64,000 nucleotides of DNA, from the NCBI GenBank assembly GCA_947498765.1, contig CANMLG010000028.1, positions 1 to 64,000 of the forward strand. The letters run 5' to 3'. A model generated the notes under the pieces. That model saw only the letters and a list, made by a program, of their open reading frames with translations. It searched no databases and was not told the DNA's origin. This DNA is from an uncultured Aquimarina sp. (GTDB taxonomy: Bacteria > Bacteroidota > Bacteroidia > Flavobacteriales > Flavobacteriaceae). Below, in pieces: positions 50,470 through 60,289 of the stretch. Within the stretch, counting starts at the first letter, position 1, and each line of letters begins with the position of its first letter. The position numbers and the translations under genes were made by a program.

Positions 50470-51777
50470 CTATTGATACTGCTCATAACTATCCACAACG
50501 ATCTCTGCTTTTAAATCGTGTAATAAGTTATACAGTCCGAAAAAAGTACGATTGATATACAAAAAATGTCTACTTCCTCTACTTCCGTTCATTTTTCTGA
50601 GTTCTTTATCATTAGAATATTTTTCACTCAATTCTGTAATGCTATTCCAAAACGATTCATCTGAAAAATCAAAGGTTTTGTTATGAAATGGTGAGGTAAA
50701 CAACGACAACATTTCATGAAATAATGCTGAAAAATATTTTGACTCTTTTGGTGTATCGGTTGGAAGTAAAATTTCCAATTCAAACATTTTTTGTTTGAAA
50801 ATTTCAGGATTATTAATGTTTTCAATTTTAGCCAATTCAAAATAAGGTGTATAAAACTCTATAGGTACTTTTTTGATACACCCAAAATCAATAGCAATTA
50901 AATTGACCTCTTTATCTACTAAAAAATTACCCGGATGTGGATCCGCATGTACTGCCTTTAACACATGCATTTGATACATATAAAAATCCCAAAGTGCTTG
51001 CCCTAATTTATTCCCTTCTGCTTGCGTAAAACTTTTAGCGGTAAACTCACTCAAGTGCTCCCCTTCCATCCAATCCATGGTAATAATTCGCTCGCTTGAA
51101 TATTCTTTGTAATACTTAGGAAACTTTAAATTCGGTATTTTACTACAAGCATTAGTAATTTCTTTACTTTGTTCCACTTCCAGTATATAATCGGTTTCCT
51201 CTAAAAGCTTCCCCTCTATTTCCTTAAAGTACTTTTCGGTTTCTTTACCTTTTAAATTGAACATTCGAATAGCAATTGGCTTTACCATAGCCAGATCCGA
51301 TCCAATACTATCGGCCACTCCTGGGTATTGAATTTTTACGGCCAATTGGTTACCATCTTTTTCTGCCTTATGTACTTGACCAATACTAGCTGCATTAACG
51401 GAATTTGCTGTAAATACATCAAAAATGTCTTCAGGATATTGACCAAAATAGGTTTTAAAAGTTTTTCGAACCAATGGTGCCGATAAAGGAGGTACACTAA
51501 ATTGTGCCAATGAAAAACGCTCTACATAAGCTTTGGGCAGTAAGCTTTTTTCCATGGAAAGCATTTGCGCTACTTTTAAAGCACTTCCTTTCAAACTTTT
51601 TAAACCATCATAAATATCAGTGGCATTATCCTCATTCAACTCGTCTTTTGATATTTCTGGATTTAAGGCTTTTTTACCATAATATTTTAAATAATTACCT
51701 CCAACTTTTACTCCTGTTTTTACTAACTCCGTAGTACGCCCCAACTTTGAGGTGGGTATGCTATCAATTGTCTTCAT
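50470..51777 (-). CDS. ABC1/AarF (UbiB-like) atypical kinase family protein
   Basis: LKGSALKVAQMLSMEKSLLPKAY...NAASIGQVHKAEKDGNQLAVKIQYPGVADSI...HADPHPGNFLVD...AIDFGCIK. Confidence 0.93.
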   Translation of the reverse strand: MKTIDSIPTSKLGRTTELVKTGVKVGGNYLKYYGKKALNPEISKDELNEDNATDIYDGLKSLKGSALKVAQMLSMEKSLLPKAYVERFSLAQFSVPPLSAPLVRKTFKTYFGQYPEDIFDVFTANSVNAASIGQVHKAEKDGNQLAVKIQYPGVADSIGSDLAMVKPIAIRMFNLKGKETEKYFKEIEGKLLEETDYILEVEQSKEITNACSKIPNLKFPKYYKEYSSERIITMDWMEGEHLSEFTAKSFTQAEGNKLGQALWDFYMYQMHVLKAVHADPHPGNFLVDKEVNLIAIDFGCIKKVPIEFYTPYFELAKIENINNPEIFKQKMFELEILLPTDTPKESKYFSALFHEMLSLFTSPFHNKTFDFSDESFWNSITELSEKYSNDKELRKMNGSRGSRHFLYINRTFFGLYNLLHDLKAEIVVDSYEQYQ

Positions 51778-51836
51778 TCATTTGTAGGTTTATTCTGTTT
51801 TGTTGTAATACAACATCACTCTAAATTTGAGTACTA

Positions 51837-52496
51837 TTATGCCATCCGCTCTTTCCATAAAAACTTTCCTAAGTCTAAAATATTATCCAATGGTGTATTA
51901 TCAAATATATCAAAAACAGTATTCACAGATTTTTCAATGGCTACATCTGTTTTTTCGAAACCTGCCGATTCATCATCCTTCCAAAATTTCAATAAAAACA
52001 AAAACTGAACCCAAGTTGCTTCACTCACAATTAAAACAGGCTTTTTGGTAATTTTTAATTTTTTATCTTCATTATCTAACTCCACTAGCTCTTTTCCGTA
52101 AGCAACTACTTTTTTACGTAAACCTGATAATTGCTTTAAATTTTCTAATTTATTTTCCGTTTGGCTTAATGCCCACAATACATAACTTCTATTAGCGGTT
52201 AACATTTCAAAAAAAGTAAAGTAAAATGTAAGTAATTTTTCTCTGCTCGAATAGTTTTCATAATCTGCATTTTTACCCAATAAATCTTCAACATATACAT
52301 AAAAATCTATCCATATGCTTTTTTTTAATCCTTCAAGACTTCCAAAATATTGATAAAAAACAGCTTCTTCTATTTCATTTTCCTTGCAGAAAGAAAAAAC
52401 ACTTTTAGGAACTCCCTCCATCAATACATATTCCATGTATAATGAAACAATATCCGATTTAGTTATTTTTTTTGTTGCTTTTGCTTTGGTTGCCAT
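51837..52496 (-). CDS. TetR family transcriptional regulator
   Basis: DIVSLYMEYVLMEGVPKSVFSFCKENEIEEAVFYQYFGSLEGLKKSIW; upstream of and codirectional with the AarF gene. Confidence 0.8.
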   Translation of the reverse strand: MATKAKATKKITKSDIVSLYMEYVLMEGVPKSVFSFCKENEIEEAVFYQYFGSLEGLKKSIWIDFYVYVEDLLGKNADYENYSSREKLLTFYFTFFEMLTANRSYVLWALSQTENKLENLKQLSGLRKKVVAYGKELVELDNEDKKLKITKKPVLIVSEATWVQFLFLLKFWKDDESAGFEKTDVAIEKSVNTVFDIFDNTPLDNILDLGKFLWKERMA

Positions 52497-52859
52497 AAAT
52501 TAATGATTTGTGGTAAAGATAGTAAGTGTTTAACATTATACACGTAAACATAAACAAAATGATTTGTTAAAATTATACGAAATCAAACCAAAAGTGAATC
52601 CCCTACTAAAGTAAGGTTGTGATAAATATGTAAGATTAAACTTTCATTAAATAAAAATTAAAGCCATTATCTTAGATAAAAAGCACATTGTAACACATAA
52701 AAATTAAAAACAATTTATAAAATGGCCTTAAATTTGATTAAATTTTATTAAATTGACAGAAATAAGCTATACAAATAAAATTTACTAAATAGCTTATAAT
52801 AAAATCAGTACCATTTATCTACCCCAAATTGATAAAGGGTACTATTAAAATCTTAGCCT

Positions 52860-53402
52860 ATGAAAATAAAATTTTTACCCTACGTTTTATTTTTGGTTAC
52901 TTTTTTAAGTAACGCTCAAAGCAATAACACAGCACTCAGAGTTGGTGATGAATTTCCCTACTTTGAACTTGAAACCATTGATGGTGAAACAATAACATCT
53001 GATGATATTAGAGGTAAATTAGTGTTTTTTAATTTATGGTTTATTCACTGTAAACCTTGTATTGATGAGCTACCTGAATTAAATACATTAAAAGATTTTT
53101 ATGAAGATGATGTGGTGTTTATATCTGCTACATTTGAAAATAAAAATGATGTAAAACAATTTTTATTACATACTAAATTCAATTTTGAACATATCATAAC
53201 TGATGCAGGTCCTTTTCTTAAAAACAAAATAGGCAATATAAGTTATCCTAAAAACTTTATTATTGATTATGACGGCACCATAAAAGCCATAAAAGGCGGA
53301 TTACCTGTAAAAACAGTAACTACACTGGATAATAAAATAGTAAAAAAGAAAAGTGATTACACTCATTTTTCCAGATACTTAGATGATTTAATTAATTATT
53401 AA
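52860..53402 (+). CDS. TlpA/ResA-like thioredoxin-fold protein
   Basis: RVGDEFPYFELETIDGETITSDDIRGKLVFFNLWFIHCKPCIDELPELN. Confidence 0.9.
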   Translation: MKIKFLPYVLFLVTFLSNAQSNNTALRVGDEFPYFELETIDGETITSDDIRGKLVFFNLWFIHCKPCIDELPELNTLKDFYEDDVVFISATFENKNDVKQFLLHTKFNFEHIITDAGPFLKNKIGNISYPKNFIIDYDGTIKAIKGGLPVKTVTTLDNKIVKKKSDYTHFSRYLDDLINY

Positions 53403-53426
53403 AACAAACAAACCTATATTCTTTTT

Positions 53427-53467
53427 TGACACTTTGTCAGCATGCACACATTGGTATTTTTTTTGAA
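53427..53467 (+). promoter_or_regulatory. htpG regulatory region: palindrome plus sigma54-spaced element
   Basis: TGACA-CTT-TGTCA (53427-53439); TTGGTATTTTTTTTGAA (53451-53467). Confidence 0.5.
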
Positions 53468-53513
53468 ACACACTAGTTACATTAATTAGTTTAACATTTA
53501 AAAAATATACCTT

Positions 53514-55397
53514 ATGGCTACTGGAAATATTAATGTTTCGGTTGAAAATATTTTTCCACTTATAAAAAAGTTTTTATACTCAGATCACGAAATTTTTCTT
53601 CGTGAACTAATTTCGAATGCTACTGATGCTACTTTAAAATTAAAGCATTTAACCAGTATCGGTGAGTCTAAAACCGAATACGGAAATCCTTTTATTGAAG
53701 TAAAAGTTGATAAAGAAGGAAAGAAAATTCACATCATTGACCAAGGTTTAGGAATGACTGCTGACGAGGTTGAAAAATACATCAACCAAGTTGCCTTTTC
53801 TGGAGCCGAAGAGTTTTTAGATAAATATAAGGACAGTGCTAAAGATGCTGGAATTATCGGACATTTTGGTCTTGGTTTTTATTCGGCCTTTATGGTTGCT
53901 GACAAGGTTGAAATTATTACCAAGTCACATACCGATGCTCCTGCAGCCTACTGGGTTTGTGATGGATCGCCAACTTTTATTTTAGAAGAATCGGATAAAA
54001 AAGAGCGCGGTACCGAAATTATTCTACACGTTAGTGAAGAAGAAACGGAATTTTTAGAAGATTCAAAAATTAGCGAGTTACTTGTAAAATATAACAAGTT
54101 TATGCCTGTACCAATCAAATTTGGTACTAAAACAGAAACTCTTCCAAAGCCCGAAGATGCAAAAGAAGAAGATCCTGCACCTACTCAAGAAGTAGACAAC
54201 TTTATCAACAACCCTACTCCAGCTTGGACAAAACAACCTGCTGATTTAGAAGATAAAGATTATAAGGATTTTTACCGCGAGTTGTATCCAATGCAATTTG
54301 AAGAACCTTTGTTTAACATTCACTTAAACGTAGACTATCCTTTTAATTTAACAGGTATTTTATACTTCCCTAAATTAGATCCAAGTGTTGGAATACAAAA
54401 GGATAAAATTCAATTATATCAAAATCAGGTATTTGTAACGGATAATGTTGAGGGTATTGTACCTGAGTTTTTAACCATGTTACGTGGTGTAATTGACTCA
54501 CCAGACATTCCATTAAACGTATCACGTTCATACTTACAGGCTGATGGAGCTGTTAAAAAAATATCAAGCTACATTACACGTAAAGTGGCAGATAAACTGA
54601 ACTCGTTATTTAAAAATAACCGCGAGGATTTTGAAGCTAAATGGAATGATATCAAAATTGTTATCGAATACGGAATGCTTTCTGAGGATAAGTTTTTTGA
54701 TAAAGCTAAAAACTTTGCCCTTATTCCAACGGTTGACAATGCCTATTTTACTTTTGATGAATTAAAAGAAAAAATTGAAGCTACTCAAACCGATAAGGAT
54801 GGAAAACTTGTGGTATTATATGCTTCTGACAAAGATGCACAACACAGTTACATTCAATCTGCCAAAGAAAAAGGTTACGAAATAGTATTATTAGACTCGC
54901 CAATTGTTTCTCACTTAATCCAAAAATTAGAAACTACCTACGAAAACACCACTTTTGTACGTGTGGATGGAGATCATATTGACAACTTAATCAAAAAGGA
55001 AGACACTGCCGTTTCTAAACTTAATGATGAAGAAAAAGAAGCTTTAAAAACCACTATTGAAGGAGTGGTTCCTAAAGAAACCTATACCGTTCAGGTAGAA
55101 GCTATGGACAGCCAAGCATCACCTTTTATTATAACGCAACCTGAGTTTATGCGTCGTATGAAAGAAATGCAACAAACTGGTGGTGGCGGAATGGCTATGT
55201 TTGGAAACATGCCCGAGACTTACAATTTGGTAGTTAATTCCAACCACAGCTTGGTTGAAAAAATTAATAGTGCCGAAAATGACGAATCAAAAGCTGCCTT
55301 AATCAAACAAGCATTGGATTTAGCAAAGCTGTCACAAAACTTACTTAAAGGTGAGGATTTAACCAACTTTGTGAAACGTAGTTTTGATCTTATTTAA
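53514..55397 (+). CDS. htpG: Molecular chaperone HtpG (Hsp90)
   Basis: YSDHEIFLRELISNATDATLKLKHL...IGHFGLGFYSAFMVADKVEI. Confidence 0.98.
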   Translation: MATGNINVSVENIFPLIKKFLYSDHEIFLRELISNATDATLKLKHLTSIGESKTEYGNPFIEVKVDKEGKKIHIIDQGLGMTADEVEKYINQVAFSGAEEFLDKYKDSAKDAGIIGHFGLGFYSAFMVADKVEIITKSHTDAPAAYWVCDGSPTFILEESDKKERGTEIILHVSEEETEFLEDSKISELLVKYNKFMPVPIKFGTKTETLPKPEDAKEEDPAPTQEVDNFINNPTPAWTKQPADLEDKDYKDFYRELYPMQFEEPLFNIHLNVDYPFNLTGILYFPKLDPSVGIQKDKIQLYQNQVFVTDNVEGIVPEFLTMLRGVIDSPDIPLNVSRSYLQADGAVKKISSYITRKVADKLNSLFKNNREDFEAKWNDIKIVIEYGMLSEDKFFDKAKNFALIPTVDNAYFTFDELKEKIEATQTDKDGKLVVLYASDKDAQHSYIQSAKEKGYEIVLLDSPIVSHLIQKLETTYENTTFVRVDGDHIDNLIKKEDTAVSKLNDEEKEALKTTIEGVVPKETYTVQVEAMDSQASPFIITQPEFMRRMKEMQQTGGGGMAMFGNMPETYNLVVNSNHSLVEKINSAENDESKAALIKQALDLAKLSQNLLKGEDLTNFVKRSFDLI

Positions 55398-55429
55398 AAC
55401 ATGTTAAGGAATTAATTTTTCTTTTTTAT

Positions 55430-55484
55430 AATAAAAAATAACCTGAGTTTGATTTGTAAAATTAAGCTCAGGTTATTTTTTGCA
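55430..55484 (+). terminator. Intrinsic terminator after htpG
   Basis: aaaaaataacctgagtttg...aagctcaggttattttttg. Confidence 0.75.
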
Positions 55485-55679
55485 CTTTATTAAACCCTAA
55501 TTATGTATTGAAACTTTGTCATGAGGCTGTGATATACAATAAATACTAGTGTTTTCTTGATTTCAGCATAGCACCCGTTATGGTTAAATTAAAAAATACA
55601 GTTTACAATAGTATTTGAAGTAGATCGCAGACGTAATAGATTTTTTAATGCATAATTCGGGTTAAACAAACAATAAAAT

Positions 55680-55772
55680 TTTGGGCGTGCCCTAAAGGTA
55701 GGGCTTTCCGTTACAATTCCTCGCTCTTCCTAACGTCAGGCTGTGGGATTTCCACTGCAATCCCTCACGTAA
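55680..55772. repeat. GC-rich intergenic REP-like element
   Basis: GGGCGTGCCCTAAAGGTAGGGCTTTCCGTTACAATTCCTCGCTCTTCCTAACGTCAGGCTGTGGGATTTCCACTGCAATCCCTCACG; internal sub-repeat GGGmTTTCCryTrCAATyCCTC. Confidence 0.65.
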
Positions 55773-55948
55773 AAAAATCATAGCCACAAATGTTATAAAT
55801 TAGTATTTCATATCGAACATCATCTTTTTCATATCAAAATTTCTCTTCTCGATACAATTTTCTATTGAAAATTACTCGAATCTACAATTTTGACACTTGA
55901 ATATAATTATGACTAATAAATTCAAAATACACACCTCAAATATCAATT

Positions 55949-57535
55949 ATGAAACAAATTACATTACTAGTTACTATTCTCTGTTTCACTTCTTGCGTAA
56001 GCACTAAACGTTTTAATACACAAATAGCAAAAGAACACAACCTAATTGAACTTCATAAAGATATTGATAAAGCCTACCATGAATTAAAAAAGCTACACCC
56101 AAAACTTTACCAATACATTTCAAAAAAAGACTTAGACTATAAATTCGATAGTTTAAAACAACATATTAATCAGCCTTTAAAAAGTCATGAATTTTACAAA
56201 AAATTAGCTCCAGTTATTGCTTCCATTAAACAAGGTCATATCTCAGTCTCCCCTCCTTTTAAAAAACGTACTACAAAAGAAAAAAAACACCGTAAAAAAA
56301 CATCTTTTGATTTTAATAAACTTGATTTTGAATATGTAAACAGTGCTTTTTTAATTAGTGCTAATTACAACAAAACTGATAAAGAAATTGTGGGTAGCGA
56401 GGTGATTAGTGTAAATAATGAACCTATTCAACAGATTATTCAGCAATCAAAAAAACGCTTTGCCTCCGATGGTTATAACACTACTTTCCATAACCGAATT
56501 ATAGCACATCATTTTTCGGGTATGTATCTAAAGTATAAAGGTGTGGTTATGGATAGTATTTGCTTGCAACTTAAAAACAAGGATTCTATTTATTACAAAA
56601 CCTTTACGCGTATTTTAAAAGAAAAATACCGAAAAAAGGACAGTACGATCACGCCTATCAAAAAAGTAAAATTAACTCCAGAACAAAGATTAGCGCATCG
56701 CAAAAAAAAGCGTTTCCAAAAAAAATATAACAAACAGCATGGTTTTATAAAATCGAAAAAATTATACCAACGCAATTTTAACTTTATAGGCAAAGATAGT
56801 TCCATTGCTTATTTAAAAATAAGAGGTTTCCATAATGGCAACTATAAAAAGTTTTATGAAAATAGTTTTAAAAAAATAGAGGCTGCCAAAACCAACACTT
56901 TAATTATTGATTTGCGTAATAACACTGGTGGTAGATTAAACGAAATTTACAAGCTTTACTCCTATTTAACCGATCAAGAGTTTCAGTTTGTAAATAAAGC
57001 CGAAAGCCGAACTCGGATTCCTGTTTTTAAAGCTGCTGCAACTGGAAATATCCCTTTATCTGTCAAATTTTTTAGCTATTTATTTAGCCCTATTTTAATT
57101 ACGCACGATCTATTAAAAACTTCTAAAAAAGGAAACAACATTTACTATAAACTCTCTAGTTCCAAAAGCAATAGTAAACCAAACCCCTTAAATTTTAAAG
57201 GAAAAATTTATGTGTTAATCAATGGCAATTCCTTTTCTGCGTCATCCATATTAGCCACAAATTTACATGCTACCAACAGAGCTACTTTTGTTGGCGAAGA
57301 AACTGGCGGCGGATATAATGGAACCGTTGCTGGTATTTATAAGTCGGTCTTACTTCCAAATTCGAAAATAAAATTTAATTTTGGATTAATGCAAATTGAG
57401 TCGCCTTATAAAAGTCAGCAAATTGGTCGAGGTATTATTCCAGATATTAAAATTACGCCTACCAAAAATGATAGATTACAAAAAATTGACCCTGAGCTAG
57501 AATGGATACTTACAAAGGAAAAACATAATTACTAA
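55949..57535 (+). CDS. S41 family (C-terminal processing-like) peptidase, lipoprotein
   Basis: Lipobox FTSC; LIIDLRNNTGGRLNEIYKLYSYL; GKIYVLINGNSFSASSILATNL; GEETGGGYNG. Confidence 0.88.
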   Translation: MKQITLLVTILCFTSCVSTKRFNTQIAKEHNLIELHKDIDKAYHELKKLHPKLYQYISKKDLDYKFDSLKQHINQPLKSHEFYKKLAPVIASIKQGHISVSPPFKKRTTKEKKHRKKTSFDFNKLDFEYVNSAFLISANYNKTDKEIVGSEVISVNNEPIQQIIQQSKKRFASDGYNTTFHNRIIAHHFSGMYLKYKGVVMDSICLQLKNKDSIYYKTFTRILKEKYRKKDSTITPIKKVKLTPEQRLAHRKKKRFQKKYNKQHGFIKSKKLYQRNFNFIGKDSSIAYLKIRGFHNGNYKKFYENSFKKIEAAKTNTLIIDLRNNTGGRLNEIYKLYSYLTDQEFQFVNKAESRTRIPVFKAAATGNIPLSVKFFSYLFSPILITHDLLKTSKKGNNIYYKLSSSKSNSKPNPLNFKGKIYVLINGNSFSASSILATNLHATNRATFVGEETGGGYNGTVAGIYKSVLLPNSKIKFNFGLMQIESPYKSQQIGRGIIPDIKITPTKNDRLQKIDPELEWILTKEKHNY

Positions 57536-57560
57536 ATACGAACACCCATAAGGAATACCT

Positions 57561-59129
57561 ATGAAATTGAATGTGAATAGTATTGACCGATTTACGAAAG
57601 AGCTTCCAGCTGACAAGGATGTAGATAATAGCAGAAGACAAGTGGAAAAAGCTTGTTTTTCATATGTTACTCCCAAGTCTCCCAAAGCCCCTTCTTTAAT
57701 TCATGTTTCGACAGAAATGTTAACAAATTTAGGGCTTAAAGAAGAAGATGGAAAGCATTCCGAATTTCTTGATGTCGTTTCGGGAAAAACAGTGCTGCCC
57801 AATACAAAACCTTATGCGATGTGTTATGGAGGACATCAATTTGGTAATTGGGCAGGTCAGTTAGGAGATGGTAGAGCTATTAACCTCACTGAGATCAAAC
57901 ATAATAGTAAAATATGGGCATTACAATTAAAAGGAGCAGGAGAAACTCCCTATTCTAGAACTGCAGATGGATTAGCCGTATTGCGATCCTCAATCCGTGA
58001 GTATTTGTGTAGTGAGGCCATGTATTATTTGGGTGTACCGACTACCAGAGCTTTGTCTATAGTTTTATCCGGGAACAAGGTACTGCGCGATGTTTTATAC
58101 AATGGGAATCCTGCTTACGAAAAAGGGGCTATTGTATCGAGAGTTGCTCCATCATTTCTTCGTTTTGGTAATTACGAAATTTTTGCTTCAAGGGGTGATA
58201 AAACTACTTTGAAAACACTGGTAGATTATACCATAAAAAATCATTTTCCCCATTTAGGAATACCTTCCAAAAAAACTTATTTGGATTTCTTTCAAGAAGT
58301 AACAACGAAAAGTATGGATATGGTGATCCATTGGCAACGAGTAGGTTTTGTGCATGGAGTTATGAATACAGATAATATGTCCATTTTAGGACTTACTATT
58401 GATTATGGTCCTTACGGATGGTTAGAAGGCTATGATCATAATTGGACCCCTAACACTACAGATAGTAGACACAAAAGGTACCGTTACGGAACTCAACCTC
58501 AAATTGTATTGTGGAATTTATTACAATTGGCAAAAGCTCTTTATGTATTAATTGAAGATGCCACTGCCTTGGAAACAATTTTAGACACCTATCGCATTGA
58601 CGTTAAAGTGGGTCAATTAGCTATGATGAGAAGTAAACTTGGTTTACACAACACAGAGAATTTTGATGATCAGCTTATTGAGGATTTAGAAAAAGTATTG
58701 CAGCTAACAGAAACTGACATGACTATTTTTTTTAGAAACTTAGCAAACCTAAAAAAAGAACAATCAAATAATTGGTTTAATACCATTGAAGATGCTTTTT
58801 ATAAACCACAAGAAGTTGTTGGTGCTATAAAAGAAAACTGGACAAATTGGTTTAAAAACTATGAGAAGCGTTTATCCGTAGAAATATGGACAAATGAAGA
58901 ACGGAAAAATGCTATGAATAAAGTAAACCCCAAATATGTACTACGGAATTATATGGCACAATTAGCGATTGACGCCGCTGATAATGGAGATTATAAGGTA
59001 TTAGATGAGCTTTTCGTACTTTTAAAAAAACCTTATGACGAACAGCCAAAATCCTTAAAATGGTTTGCTAAACGCCCTGAATGGGCCCGACATAAAGTAG
59101 GCTGTTCTATGCTTTCTTGTAGTTCGTAG
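57561..59129 (+). CDS. selO: SelO/YdiU family protein adenylyltransferase
   Basis: KPYAMCYGGHQFGNWAGQLGDGRAINL...LQLKGAGETPYSRTADGLAVLRSSIREYLCSEAMYYLGVPTTRAL; C-terminus CSMLSCSS. Confidence 0.95.
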   Translation: MKLNVNSIDRFTKELPADKDVDNSRRQVEKACFSYVTPKSPKAPSLIHVSTEMLTNLGLKEEDGKHSEFLDVVSGKTVLPNTKPYAMCYGGHQFGNWAGQLGDGRAINLTEIKHNSKIWALQLKGAGETPYSRTADGLAVLRSSIREYLCSEAMYYLGVPTTRALSIVLSGNKVLRDVLYNGNPAYEKGAIVSRVAPSFLRFGNYEIFASRGDKTTLKTLVDYTIKNHFPHLGIPSKKTYLDFFQEVTTKSMDMVIHWQRVGFVHGVMNTDNMSILGLTIDYGPYGWLEGYDHNWTPNTTDSRHKRYRYGTQPQIVLWNLLQLAKALYVLIEDATALETILDTYRIDVKVGQLAMMRSKLGLHNTENFDDQLIEDLEKVLQLTETDMTIFFRNLANLKKEQSNNWFNTIEDAFYKPQEVVGAIKENWTNWFKNYEKRLSVEIWTNEERKNAMNKVNPKYVLRNYMAQLAIDAADNGDYKVLDELFVLLKKPYDEQPKSLKWFAKRPEWARHKVGCSMLSCSS

Positions 59130-59201
59130 TAAACTACCACGGAGCATTATAAGCTTTTGAGGTGCCAATAAAAAAAGACGTGTTTTTTTTAAATTAAAGC
59201 G

Positions 59202-59471
59202 ATGTTGCTAAGCATTTTAATGAATTTTCAAGAAGGCTATACTGAAGGTATTTATAATAATAAAAAGTATGGCTTAACAAAAACAACATTCAATAAAGGA
59301 AAATCTATAAAATTTTATGCTAAAGAATTAGGCGGAAAAGATTTTATAAGTCTTAATTATTATATTACAAAAAGCAAAGAATTGTTAAAACCATGCGAAA
59401 TGCCCGAAAAAAAAGTAATTCACTTTTTAAATAATGTGAAGCTTATAGCCATTGAGAAAAATAACACTTAA
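59202..59471 (+). CDS. Small hypothetical protein
   Basis: Likely start MNFQEGYTEGIYNNKKYGLTKTTFNKGKSIKFYAKELGGKDFISLNYY. Confidence 0.65.
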   Translation: MLLSILMNFQEGYTEGIYNNKKYGLTKTTFNKGKSIKFYAKELGGKDFISLNYYITKSKELLKPCEMPEKKVIHFLNNVKLIAIEKNNT

Positions 59472-59561
59472 AAAAGGGTTAATGTATAAATGAAAAAGAG
59501 GTGTTTTAGCATAGTTTTACATTATAAATAAAATTAAGTAACTCATATTAAAATTCACATT

Positions 59562-60062
59562 ATGGAAGATTTGAAGAGAGCCTATATCGCAGGGGGATGC
59601 TTTTGGGGAATGGAAGATTTATTTAGATCAAGACCTGGTATTAAAGATACAGAAGTCGGTTACCAAGGAGGAAAAAATGATAATCCAACCTACAAGAATC
59701 ATCCAGGGCATGCCGAGAGTATCGAATTAACTTATGCTCCAAGTGAGACATCATTTAAAGAAATTTTAGATTTCTTCTTTAGAATTCATAATCCTACCAC
59801 CATTGATCAACAAGGTAATGATCTAGGTTCAAGTTACCGATCTGTCATTTTTTATCAGAACGAAGAAGAGAAATCTATTGCCTCTGATATGATTTCACTA
59901 GTCAATACTTCGGGCAAATGGGAAGCTGATGTAGTTACTACGTTGGAACCTTATTCTACATTTTGGAAAGCTGAAGAAAGTCATCAAGATTATTTAGTTA
60001 AACACCCTAATGGCTATACTTGTCATTTTTTAAGATTTGAAGAAAGTTTTATTTCAGAATAA
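59562..60062 (+). CDS. msrA: Peptide-methionine (S)-S-oxide reductase
   Basis: AYIAGGCFWGMEDLFRSRPGIKDTEVGYQGG...GHAESIELTYAP...HNPTTIDQQGNDLGSSYRSVIFY...ESHQDYL. Confidence 0.95.
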   Translation: MEDLKRAYIAGGCFWGMEDLFRSRPGIKDTEVGYQGGKNDNPTYKNHPGHAESIELTYAPSETSFKEILDFFFRIHNPTTIDQQGNDLGSSYRSVIFYQNEEEKSIASDMISLVNTSGKWEADVVTTLEPYSTFWKAEESHQDYLVKHPNGYTCHFLRFEESFISE

Positions 60063-60165
60063 AAGAAAACATTACAAGTAATCGATTATGCATTTTATTG
60101 AACTTACACAAAAAAATTATAGGACTTCATTTCATTAAATTTCGGAAATTCCAAACATTTACTTT

Positions 60166-60213
60166 TACCTAAAAAACCCAAGATTTAAAAAATTTAAATC
60201 TTGGGTTTTTTAA
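60166..60213. terminator. Bidirectional terminator
   Basis: aaaaaacccaagatttaaaaaatttaaatcttgggttttttaa. Confidence 0.8.
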
Positions 60214-60289
60214 TGAACTAACTAATGCTACTCTACAAATGTATTTCTTTTGGCCATTTGCTTATGCATTCTTTATAAAAATTTTTCAT

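Noticed and set aside
52527-52550. TGTTTA...TAAACA inverted repeat upstream of the second TetR gene
   Set aside because: Short 6-bp AT-rich arms with a long spacer; too weak to call an operator without comparative data.
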